This document shows, piece by piece, positions 35,092 to 42,082 of a stretch of DNA of 42,082 nucleotides. The notes beneath the pieces were generated by a model. It did not search any database, was not told the DNA's origin, and saw only the letters and a list, made by a program, of their open reading frames with translations. The DNA is taken from contig JBGAIL010000016.1 in the NCBI GenBank assembly GCA_044225565.1, positions 1 to 42,082 of the forward strand, read 5' to 3'. Both the position numbers and the translations under genes were made by a program. The DNA comes from CAVXAE01 sp044225565. Its GTDB lineage: Bacteria; Pseudomonadota; Gammaproteobacteria; Steroidobacterales; Steroidobacteraceae. Every line of letters begins with the position of its first letter. Position 1 is the first letter of the stretch.

Positions 35092-35913
35092 TCAACTCCC
35101 CGACGGGTTCGCGGCTCGAGCGCTGCGCCAGGCGATGGCGGCCCTGGCCCCGTCCCGTCTCAATATCTCGTTGAACTCACGCGACTCGGCCGTTTCCGAG
35201 GTCTCGATGATGCAGTTGAGCTCGAGCGCCTGCATCAGCGCCTGGCGCATGCCGGCCATGTCGATGCTGCGATTGATCGCCTGCTTGGTCAGCTTGACCG
35301 CCTGCCGGTCGTTCGAGGCGATGCGGCGGGCGACCTCGAGCGTCTCCTCCAGATGCCGCCCGGTGGCCACAACTCGGTTCACCAGGCCCATCTCGAGTGC
35401 CTGCGCCGCCGTCACCCGATCGTCGCCGCTCAAGAGCAGGTACTTCGCGTGCTTTGGCCCCGCGAGCCAGGGTGCCAGCATCGCCACGATGCCGCTGCCG
35501 AACCGCACTTCCGGCGCGCCGAAGCGGCATTCTTCGCAAGACAGGGTGATGTCGCACGCCATCGCGAGTTCCATCGCGCTGCCGAGGCAATAGCCGTGCA
35601 CCGCGGCGAGCGTGGGCTTCTCGCTGTCCCAGAACCGCATGATGATCCTGAAGTCCTCGTGCAGCGCGCTGCGCACGGCCTGGGGGTCGGGTGCGTCGCC
35701 GGACTCCATGTCGAGGTCGAAGCCGGCGGAGAACGCGCGCCCCGCGCCTGCGACCACGATGGCCCTCACGGCCTCGTCCGCCTCGGCCTCATCGAGCGCC
35801 AGGTCGAGCTGCTCGATCATCGCCCTGTTGATGGCGTTCAGCTTCTCCGGCCGGTCGAAGGTGAGGATCGCGAGCGACCCGTCACGCTCGTAGCGGACCA
35901 GCTCGGCGCTCAT
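35092..35913 (-). CDS. Enoyl-CoA hydratase/isomerase family protein
   Basis: A 273-residue crotonase-fold protein that acts on a CoA thioester. The oxyanion-hole segments are GRAFSAGFDLDM and VHGYCLGSAMELAMACD, followed by FGAPEVRFGSG. Glu occurs within the second segment (SAMELAM) but the usual second catalytic Glu position is less certain, so the reaction may be hydration, isomerisation or another crotonase type. The start ATG 35913 overlaps the aldehyde dehydrogenase stop (ATGA). Its presence beside an ADP-forming CoA ligase suggests that the acid from this operon is activated and then modified as a CoA ester. Confidence 0.9.
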   Translation of the reverse strand: MSAELVRYERDGSLAILTFDRPEKLNAINRAMIEQLDLALDEAEADEAVRAIVVAGAGRAFSAGFDLDMESGDAPDPQAVRSALHEDFRIIMRFWDSEKPTLAAVHGYCLGSAMELAMACDITLSCEECRFGAPEVRFGSGIVAMLAPWLAGPKHAKYLLLSGDDRVTAAQALEMGLVNRVVATGRHLEETLEVARRIASNDRQAVKLTKQAINRSIDMAGMRQALMQALELNCIIETSETAESREFNEILRRDGARAAIAWRSARAANPSGS

Positions 35914-37430
35914 GACACGCGGAACCACGCGGACTTCGTCTGCGTGTAGCTCTTGATGCTGTCGAAGCACTTGTCGCGCGCGTGGCCGGATTGCTTGAAG
36001 CCGCCGAACGGCTGCGTCATGTCGCCCTCGTCGAAGGAGTTGATCCAGATCACGCCCGCCTCGATGCCGCGCACCAGCTTGAACGCCTTGTCGATGTCGC
36101 GAGTCCATACGCCGGCCGCGAGGCCGTAGATGGTGTCGTTCGCGATCTCGATGGCCTGCTCGACGCCGTCGAACGGGATCACGGACGCCACCGGCCCGAA
36201 GATCTCCTGCCGGGCGATGGTCATGTCGTTGCGGACGTCGGTGAAGAGCGTGGGCGCCACGTACGCGCCGGCATCGAGCCCTTTGGGTGCGGCGCCGCCG
36301 AACCGCAGTCTCGCGCCTTCGCTGCGGCCCTTTTCGATGAGCCGCAGCACGCGCTGCTGCGCTTCGCGGGTCACCAGCGGGCCCATGTTGGTGGCCGGGT
36401 CGAGCGGATCGCCGGGCTGGAAGGCTTCCCGCCCCAGCTCGATGAAGCGCTCCACGAAAGCCTCGCAGAGCGAGCGTTCGACCAGCAGCCGCGAGCCCGC
36501 GTTGCACACCTCGCCCATGTTCGAATAGATGCCGCGATACGCGGCGGTGACGGCACGGTCCAGGTCCGCCACGTCCGCCATGAACACCTGCGGAGACTTC
36601 CCGCCGCACTCGAGCGACACCTGCTTCATGTTCGACTGGCCCGCGTACTGCAGGATCAGCTTGCCCACGTCCGTCGAGCCGGTGAAGGTGATCTTCGAGA
36701 CGTCGTCGTGGAGCGCGAGCGCCTTGCCGGCCACCTCGCCGAGCCCGTTCACCACGTTGAGCACGCCGGGCGGGCCGCCCGCTTCCGCGAACAGTTCCGC
36801 GAGCCGCAGGCAGCTCATCGGCGCCTGCTCGGCGGGCTTCAGCACCACCGTATTGCCGGCAGCGAGCGCCGGCGCGATCTTCCAGGCTGCCATCAACAGA
36901 GGGTAATTCCAGGGCGAGATCGCGCCGACCACGCCGAGCGGCTCCCGCAGCACCATGTGCATCACGCCGGCTTCGGTGTTCGTCACGCTGCCTTCGATCT
37001 TGTCGATGCACTCCGCCATGAAGCGGATGGTGTCGATGACCGAAGGGATGTCGACGGATACCACGTCGGCGATCGGCTTGCCCATGTCCAGCGTTTCGAG
37101 CACCGCTAGCGATTCGGCGTTCTGCTCGATCAGCATCGCAAAGCGGTACAGCACATCCATGCGCGCGCGCGGCGCCATGCGCGACCACACGCCACTTCTG
37201 AACGCACGGCGCGCGCTTGCAACGGCCCGGTCGATGTCTTCCGCAGTGCCGGCCGCCATCTCGGCGATCGTCTCGCCGGTCGCCGGATTCACCGTGGCGA
37301 ACCGCCCGCCCTTCGCGGCGTCGACGAATTGCCCGTCGATGAACAGGCGTGTCTCGATTCTGGCTCGGGCGGTCTTCGCCGCCGCCTGCCAGCCGCCGCG
37401 ATCCTTCTCCGCCAGGGTTTGCAGACTCAT
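35910..37430 (-). CDS. Aldehyde dehydrogenase (PuuC-like)
   Basis: A 506-residue NAD(P)-dependent aldehyde dehydrogenase. It has SPWNYPLLMAAWKIAPALA, FTGSTDVG, the general-base Glu in VSLECGGKSP, the catalytic Cys in NMGEVCNAGSR, and QEIFGPVA. The N-terminal region (WQAAAKTARARIETRLFIDG) resembles PuuC, gamma-glutamyl-gamma-aminobutyraldehyde dehydrogenase, and fits the PuuA-like ligase two genes downstream. The start at 37430 overlaps the CoA-ligase stop (ATGA). It is clearly distinct from the aldehyde dehydrogenase of the qhp operon at 11242. Exact substrate is unknown. Confidence 0.93.
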   Translation of the reverse strand: MSLQTLAEKDRGGWQAAAKTARARIETRLFIDGQFVDAAKGGRFATVNPATGETIAEMAAGTAEDIDRAVASARRAFRSGVWSRMAPRARMDVLYRFAMLIEQNAESLAVLETLDMGKPIADVVSVDIPSVIDTIRFMAECIDKIEGSVTNTEAGVMHMVLREPLGVVGAISPWNYPLLMAAWKIAPALAAGNTVVLKPAEQAPMSCLRLAELFAEAGGPPGVLNVVNGLGEVAGKALALHDDVSKITFTGSTDVGKLILQYAGQSNMKQVSLECGGKSPQVFMADVADLDRAVTAAYRGIYSNMGEVCNAGSRLLVERSLCEAFVERFIELGREAFQPGDPLDPATNMGPLVTREAQQRVLRLIEKGRSEGARLRFGGAAPKGLDAGAYVAPTLFTDVRNDMTIARQEIFGPVASVIPFDGVEQAIEIANDTIYGLAAGVWTRDIDKAFKLVRGIEAGVIWINSFDEGDMTQPFGGFKQSGHARDKCFDSIKSYTQTKSAWFRVS

Positions 37431-39547
37431 GAGGCTTGCCTCGCTTTCGACTCGGGAAGATTGCGCGCGGCGCGGGCGACGACGAGGGCGTCGACGATGG
37501 CGCAACCGTCCGCATGCACGATCACTGGATTCAGGTCCATCTCGGCGATCTGGGTGCCGAGCGCGGCGACCAGCGAAGAGAATCGCGCAGCCGTCCGGCA
37601 GAAGGTATCCACGGCCAGCGGCCGTGAATGGCGCGGGCTGTGCAGCAGAGCGTTGAGCCGCAGGCTGCCGAGGAGATTACGGGCCTCGGCCGCATCGAAC
37701 GGCGGCAGTGCGTACACCACGTCCGCGAGCGCTTCGACGTGCACGCCACCGAAGCCCAGCACCACCACAGGCCCGAACTGCTCGTCGTGGATCATGCCCA
37801 GCAGCATCTCGACGCCACGAGCGCGGATCATCGAAGCGACCAGGGCGCGCGGGCCGATGCGCTTCGAAAGATCCTGATAGGCCGCGGACAACGCTGCTTC
37901 GCTCGCGAGATCGAGCTGCACGCCGCCGCGATCCGACTTGTGGTCGATGCCCGCCACGGCAGTCTTCAGCACCACGGGATAGCCGAGCTCCCTTGCCGCC
38001 TGCCGCGCCTCGGATTCGCTTTCGACGATGCGCCCGGGGTTGGCCGGAAGCTCGAAATCCCAGAGCAGGCGCATGCCGTCGTTCTCGTCGAGCTTCGCGC
38101 CGCTCGCCAGCCGGGCTCGCCAGATGGCGAGCGCTGCCTGCGGCAGCTGAACGGGTGTTCCGCGAGGGCGCGCCAGGAAGTCGCGGTAGTCAAACAGGCA
38201 TTTCACGCCACGCAGGAACGGAGCGACGCCATCCAGCACCGGGAAGCCTTCGCGCGTCGCGGCGAGCACGGCCGGATCCGTGCCCGTGCCTTGTCGGTTC
38301 GCCACGAGGAACACCGGCTTCCCCGACGCCTTGTGGCCGGCGCGAAGATAGTCGATGTAGCCGTCGTGAATGCCGCCGCCCGCGATGCGATCGTGGATCA
38401 CCGCGCCGAGCGCCGCACCCGGGTCGCTCATCAGCGCGGCGAAGCATTGCTGCATGCCGTCGTGATAGTCCGGGCCGCCGGTGCTCCACGCATCCAGCGG
38501 GTTCACGGCCGGCAGGCCGGGATCCAGCAATGATGCGAGTTTCGCCGTGGATGCGGGCGTGAGTTGCGTCAGGGGCACTTTCGCATCGTGCGCGAGATCG
38601 ATGAGCAGCTGTCGCTCGCCGCCCGAATCGTGCAGCGAGACGAGGCCGCCCGCGGCCACCGGATGAGGTTGCGCGAACAGGATGAGCGCCGTGGCGAGCT
38701 GATCCATGTCGTCCACGCGCTGGACGCCGTACCGGTCGAAGAGCGCCTGGTATACACCGTCCTCTCCCGCGATGGCGCCTGAATGCGAGACGGTGAGCTT
38801 CGCGGAGAGCTCCGTGCGTCCCACCTTGAGCGCGACGATCGGGATGCGCCGTCTCTGCGCCTTCTCGAAGGCTTTGGCGAGCGCCTGCGGGTTGCGGGCC
38901 GTCTCCATGAACAGGCCCACCACCCGGGTGCTCGGCTGCTCGAGCGCGAAATCGAGGTACTCGTCCATCGTCACCACCAGCTCCTGGCCGGTGGAGACGA
39001 CGAAGTTGAAGTCCAGCCGCTCCTCGCTGTCGACGATGCCGCACATGCCGGAGCCGGAATGGCTGATGTACGCGACGTTGCCGCCTCGTGCGTGCATGCG
39101 GGTGACGAAGCCGCAGCCCCACACGCCGTCGACGAAATTGTAGAAGCCCATGCCGTTCGCGCCACATACCACGAGGCCCGAGTGGCGGATCTTCGCCAAT
39201 ACCCGATCCCGCAACGGCGGCGAGCGGTCGTTCCCGATGACGAGAGAGGACATCAGGGTGGCGGCGCGGGCGCCATGAGCGATGGCATCGTCGAGCGCCG
39301 CTTCGAGGCGCTCGTCGCTGACCGCGAAGATCACGTGCTCCACGCGTTCCGGAAGCGCTGCCAGAGAAGGGAAGCAGCGTACACCCAGCACGGCCTCACG
39401 CCCGGGATTCACCGCGTAGAGCGCACCGCCGTAGCCGCCCTTCAGCAGATTCTCGACGACGGTTCGCCCAACGGTACCCTCGCGCTCCGTGGCGCCGAGC
39501 ACGGCGATGGAGCGGGGGCGGAACAGAGGCTCGAGCCGATGAGGCAT
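37427..39547 (-). CDS. ADP-forming acyl-CoA synthetase (acetate-CoA ligase type)
   Basis: A 706-residue fused ligase. The order is a CoA-binding Rossmann domain (RSIAVLGATEREGTVG), succinyl-CoA-ligase-like flavodoxin domains with the conserved phospho-His context LTVSHSGAIAGED, and a C-terminal ATP-grasp domain (GYPVVLKTAVAGIDHKSDRG, VVLGFGG). It converts an acid plus CoA and ATP to acyl-CoA, ADP and phosphate, reversibly. The start at 39547 follows GGGAG and lies 18 bases after the GcvT-like gene. In this operon it would activate the acid made by the aldehyde dehydrogenase that follows it. Confidence 0.92.
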   Translation of the reverse strand: MPHRLEPLFRPRSIAVLGATEREGTVGRTVVENLLKGGYGGALYAVNPGREAVLGVRCFPSLAALPERVEHVIFAVSDERLEAALDDAIAHGARAATLMSSLVIGNDRSPPLRDRVLAKIRHSGLVVCGANGMGFYNFVDGVWGCGFVTRMHARGGNVAYISHSGSGMCGIVDSEERLDFNFVVSTGQELVVTMDEYLDFALEQPSTRVVGLFMETARNPQALAKAFEKAQRRRIPIVALKVGRTELSAKLTVSHSGAIAGEDGVYQALFDRYGVQRVDDMDQLATALILFAQPHPVAAGGLVSLHDSGGERQLLIDLAHDAKVPLTQLTPASTAKLASLLDPGLPAVNPLDAWSTGGPDYHDGMQQCFAALMSDPGAALGAVIHDRIAGGGIHDGYIDYLRAGHKASGKPVFLVANRQGTGTDPAVLAATREGFPVLDGVAPFLRGVKCLFDYRDFLARPRGTPVQLPQAALAIWRARLASGAKLDENDGMRLLWDFELPANPGRIVESESEARQAARELGYPVVLKTAVAGIDHKSDRGGVQLDLASEAALSAAYQDLSKRIGPRALVASMIRARGVEMLLGMIHDEQFGPVVVLGFGGVHVEALADVVYALPPFDAAEARNLLGSLRLNALLHSPRHSRPLAVDTFCRTAARFSSLVAALGTQIAEMDLNPVIVHADGCAIVDALVVARAARNLPESKARQAS

Positions 39548-39565
39548 GCCGGCTCCCGGCCCTGA

Positions 39566-40762
39566 TCAGAAGTCCGCAGCGGGGGTCGCTCGCCGCCGCG
39601 GAGGATCGAAGAACGCGCCTTCCACCACGCGGCAGCGCGCCATGACGCGCGACCACTGCAGCTCGCGCTGATAGTAGATCTCGGCCCAGAGCTCATCGCC
39701 CGGCCGGCCCCAGGGCATGTGCAGGCTCGCGAGCGCGATGTTCGATTTCGCGGATGGCGACCATTCCGCCGACGTCACCGTGCCGACCACTTCGCCGCCG
39801 CGCTTGCCGTTGTAGATGTAGGAGGAGCGCGCCGGCTTGTTGCCTTCGATGTCCAGGCGGACCAGGCGATAGCGCGAGCCGCGCTTCTGCTCCTCGAGCA
39901 ACGCACGGCGGCCGTTGAACACGGGCTTGCTGAAGTCCACCAGGCGCGCGAGGTCGAGCTCGAACGGTGAGCGCGAACGGTCCAGCATGATCGCCTGGTC
40001 CGCCGGCAGGAAGTCCACGTGCGCCTGGATGAAGCCTGCTTCGATGCGGGCCACCTCCAGTGCGTGCGTCCCCATGGGGCGGATGCCGTGGATCCTGCCC
40101 TTGTCGAACAAGGCATCCCACAGCGCGAGCGCACGGCTGGGGTCGATCCACAGCTCGTAGCCGAGATCGCCCGTGAAGCCCGTGCGCGACACCATGAGCT
40201 CGCCGCCGGCGAAAGGAAAGTAGGCGATGCCGAACGGCGGCAGCGTCTCGACTCCCGTGCAGCCGATGGCCTTCAGCACCGCGCAACTGGTGGGGCCCTG
40301 CAGCGCGACGGCGGCGACTTCGTGCGTATCCTCGACGATGGACACGTCGAAGCCGAATGCCGAGCGCATGAGCCATTCGAGCTGCCGCTCCTGCGAGCAC
40401 AGGCGGTAGTCGCCCGGCCGCAGGTGGAAGATGGTGCCGTCGTCGATGACCTGCCCGTTGTCGTCGCACCAGACGCAATAGCCGACCTTGCCCGGCTTGA
40501 TCTTCGCGACGTCGCGCGTCACGAGGCGATTGAGGAAGGGCAGGGCGTCCGGGCCGGTGATGCGATGCTTCGTCATCGGCGTGAGGTCGAACACAGCGCA
40601 GGCGTTGCGGATGGCCGCGTATTCCAGCGCCGTGTCGAAATAGGCGTCCGCGGTGGTGTAGTCCTTCCAGCGATGCCACTCGTTCAGCGTGTTGAGCTGC
40701 GAGGTGCGGGGATGGAAAGGCGTCTCGTAGACGGCCGTCCGGAAGTGCTCTTTGTTCATCAT
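39566..40762 (-). CDS. GcvT-like aminomethyltransferase-family protein
   Basis: 398 residues with the folate-binding fold of glycine-cleavage T protein and related demethylases: VFDLTPMTKHRITGPDALPF, LQGPTSCAVLKAIG, SRTGFTGDLGYELWIDP, GTHALEVARIEAGF. Members transfer one-carbon units from N-, S- or O-methyl groups or aminomethyl groups to tetrahydrofolate. Absence of GcvH and GcvP and the catabolic neighbourhood argue for a demethylase-type role on the operon's substrate rather than glycine cleavage. The start ATG 40762 overlaps the FAD oxidoreductase stop (ATGATGA). Confidence 0.88.
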   Translation of the reverse strand: MMNKEHFRTAVYETPFHPRTSQLNTLNEWHRWKDYTTADAYFDTALEYAAIRNACAVFDLTPMTKHRITGPDALPFLNRLVTRDVAKIKPGKVGYCVWCDDNGQVIDDGTIFHLRPGDYRLCSQERQLEWLMRSAFGFDVSIVEDTHEVAAVALQGPTSCAVLKAIGCTGVETLPPFGIAYFPFAGGELMVSRTGFTGDLGYELWIDPSRALALWDALFDKGRIHGIRPMGTHALEVARIEAGFIQAHVDFLPADQAIMLDRSRSPFELDLARLVDFSKPVFNGRRALLEEQKRGSRYRLVRLDIEGNKPARSSYIYNGKRGGEVVGTVTSAEWSPSAKSNIALASLHMPWGRPGDELWAEIYYQRELQWSRVMARCRVVEGAFFDPPRRRATPAADF

Positions 40763-42082
40763 GCTGCCCGCTCCGCATCCAGCACCGCCTGCGCCGCGTT
40801 GCGCCCGGCAGAGCCCATGACGCCTCCGCCCGGGTGGCAGCCCGCACCGCACAGGTAAAGGCCGTTCACCGGCATCGCGTACTGCGCCGCGCCCGGCACG
40901 GGCCTCAGCATCAACAGCTGGTCGAGCGCGAGCTCGCCGTGATGCCAGTGGCCGCCCGTGATGCGGAACTCTCTCTCGATGTCCGAGGGCAGCAACAGCT
41001 GCGACGCCACGATGTGCCGCTGCAGCGCCGGTGCGTAGCGGCCGAGCACGCCGAGCGTGCGTTCGAGCAGCTCGGCGCGAGCGGTGTCGCTGCTTGCCTT
41101 CGAATCGAACGGGGCGTATTGCACGATGGCGGAGAGCACGTGGCCACCTTGCGGGGCGAGCGTGCGATCGCGAACGCTGGGGATGCTGATTTCCAGCGCA
41201 GGGTCCGGCGAGCACCGGCCGTACTTCGCATGGTCGAAGGCGGCCTCGATGTAACCCATGTCCGGCGCGATGAGCAGCCTTTCGCCGACCAGCCCCGCCG
41301 GCAGCCGCGCGAAATCCGGCAGGCCATCGAGCGCGAGATGCAGCTTCGCGGCCATGCCTTTGGAGCGGAAATGCCGGACGCGGTGCACGAAGCCAGTCTC
41401 GAGATGGCGCGCGCCGAGCAGCTGCAGCAGCGTGCGTGCGGGGTCCGCGTTAGAGACGACGATGCCGGCCGGAATCTTCTCTCCACCTTCGAGCTCCACG
41501 CCGGAGACTCTGTCGCCATCCAGCGTGATGCGCGCAACTGCGGCACTGGTGCGCACCTTCGCGCCGCTGGCGCGGGCCGAAGCGGCAATGGCTTCCGCCA
41601 CGGCGCCCATGCCTCCTTCCGGCAATGAGACTCCACCGGGCGTACCGCCGGCCTGCCCGCTCAACCGATGCAGCAGCGCGAGCACGGAGTTGTTCGAGCG
41701 CGTACCGAGGTTCGTGCCCAGCACCGCGTCCAGCGCCAGCGCGCCTTTGAGCAGTCCGGATTCGAAGGTTTCCTCGAGCACGTCGTAGATGTTGATGCCG
41801 GCGATGCGCAGGAATTCCTGCATCGGCTCGCGCCCGAGCCGGCGGATGTCCAGGCCCAGCAGCGCCGCGCCCAGGAAATCCGAGCGGCCACCACCGCCGA
41901 GGCGGGGCGGGCGGCGATTGTGCTGCTTGCCGAGCACCGCCGCGAACTTAAGCATCTGCGCGTGGTACTCGCCGAGCGCCTTGCGATCCTCCGGCGAGAG
42001 CGCGCCGCCCTCCAGGGCGCCGCCGTTGAGCACCAGGTGCTCGCCTTCGGCGTTCAGCGCAATGGTGCGGAGGTTCGCGCCC
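40759..42082 (-). CDS. FAD-dependent oxidoreductase, phytoene-desaturase-like (5' end outside window)
   Basis: The frame is open to the right edge, so at least 441 C-terminal residues are present and the N-terminal FAD-binding motif is missing. Recognisable parts include SLPEGGMGAVAEAIAASARA with GAKVRTSAAVARITLDGDRV, AGIVVSNADPARTLLQLLG, and the C-terminal FAD segment GLYLCGAGCHPGGGVMGSAG. This is the NAD(P)/FAD-dependent phytoene desaturase / amine-oxidase-like superfamily. In the operon it could oxidise a gamma-glutamylated amine, the step done by PuuB in the classical pathway, but this is inference. It is the first visible gene of the minus-strand operon; the promoter must lie outside the window. 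Confidence 0.88.
   Translation of the reverse strand, partial: GANLRTIALNAEGEHLVLNGGALEGGALSPEDRKALGEYHAQMLKFAAVLGKQHNRRPPRLGGGGRSDFLGAALLGLDIRRLGREPMQEFLRIAGINIYDVLEETFESGLLKGALALDAVLGTNLGTRSNNSVLALLHRLSGQAGGTPGGVSLPEGGMGAVAEAIAASARASGAKVRTSAAVARITLDGDRVSGVELEGGEKIPAGIVVSNADPARTLLQLLGARHLETGFVHRVRHFRSKGMAAKLHLALDGLPDFARLPAGLVGERLLIAPDMGYIEAAFDHAKYGRCSPDPALEISIPSVRDRTLAPQGGHVLSAIVQYAPFDSKASSDTARAELLERTLGVLGRYAPALQRHIVASQLLLPSDIEREFRITGGHWHHGELALDQLLMLRPVPGAAQYAMPVNGLYLCGAGCHPGGGVMGSAGRNAAQAVLDAERAA

Noticed and set aside
32383..35949. Plus-strand open frame of 1188 codons
   Set aside because: It is the mirror of the DUF1615, glutamine-synthetase-like and enoyl-CoA hydratase genes on the minus strand. 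Composition is Arg/His/Ala-rich and no domain is recognisable. High GC makes such shadows common here.
35092..37515. Single 807-residue minus-strand protein including the enoyl-CoA hydratase
   Set aside because: The first ~534 codons are an alternative-frame shadow of the aldehyde dehydrogenase gene. The hydratase starts at 35913, overlapping the dehydrogenase stop.
1..42082. Mobile elements, CRISPR arrays, tRNA or rRNA genes, phage genes
   Set aside because: I found no transposase, integrase, repeat-spacer pattern, cloverleaf or rRNA-like sequence while reading both strands. Subtle small RNAs could still be present.

Overview
The window is GC-rich throughout, with a few AT-rich promoter islands. 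It carries TonB-dependent receptors, a GlyGly-CTERM lipoprotein, a quinohemoprotein amine dehydrogenase cluster and many catabolic genes. This points to a Gram-negative, oligotrophic, nutritionally versatile proteobacterium. A gammaproteobacterium is my inference from overall protein character. I see no rRNA, tRNA, CRISPR array, insertion sequence or prophage. No intergenic stretch exceeds about 300 bases.

Layout. (1) 1-5.9 kb: the 3' end of a small membrane protein, a stand-alone EF-G, a cyclase-family hydrolase convergent with an HTH regulator that has a palindrome just upstream of its start, a GlyGly-CTERM lipoprotein, and an exported HD-domain protein. (2) 5.9-23.2 kb: an amine-oxidation island. 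On the minus strand are a LuxR-type response regulator, an AMP-forming acyl-CoA synthetase, a FIST-domain sensor (frameshifted here) and a hybrid histidine kinase. Divergent on the plus strand are an aldehyde dehydrogenase, a TonB-dependent receptor and the complete set qhpG-A-D-C-B-F-E, which encodes the three enzyme subunits and all four known maturation factors. (3) 23.2-26.3 kb: a methyltransferase, a LysR regulator, and a divergent 4-hydroxyphenylpyruvate dioxygenase. (4) 26.4-31.3 kb: a single open frame joining a TetR/BetI-like repressor to a Rieske non-heme iron oxygenase, preceded by an AT-rich region with a perfect inverted repeat, then a TonB receptor gene broken by several frameshifts and a VOC-family lipoprotein with a similar local defect. 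(5) 31.4-33.5 kb: a DUF4404 protein, an alanyl-tRNA editing protein and a DUF1615 lipoprotein. (6) 33.6-42.1 kb: a tightly packed minus-strand operon of six genes: FAD oxidoreductase (cut by the window edge), GcvT-like protein, ADP-forming acyl-CoA ligase, PuuC-like aldehyde dehydrogenase, enoyl-CoA hydratase and PuuA-like glutamine synthetase.

How it fits together. The island in (2) supplies a whole route: outer-membrane uptake, periplasmic oxidation of a primary amine to an aldehyde by QhpABC, oxidation to the acid by the aldehyde dehydrogenase, and activation to acyl-CoA by the AMP-forming ligase. It appears to be under its own FIST/kinase/LuxR signalling system rather than an AraC-type regulator. 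The operon in (6) looks like a second, cytoplasmic route for an amine, with gamma-glutamylation and aldehyde oxidation followed by CoA chemistry. Its substrate cannot be read from sequence.

The most unusual object is the TetR-Rieske fusion at 26467-28377. There is no usable start codon between its two halves, so the sequence itself supports one polypeptide that would combine a DNA-binding ligand sensor with an oxygenase.
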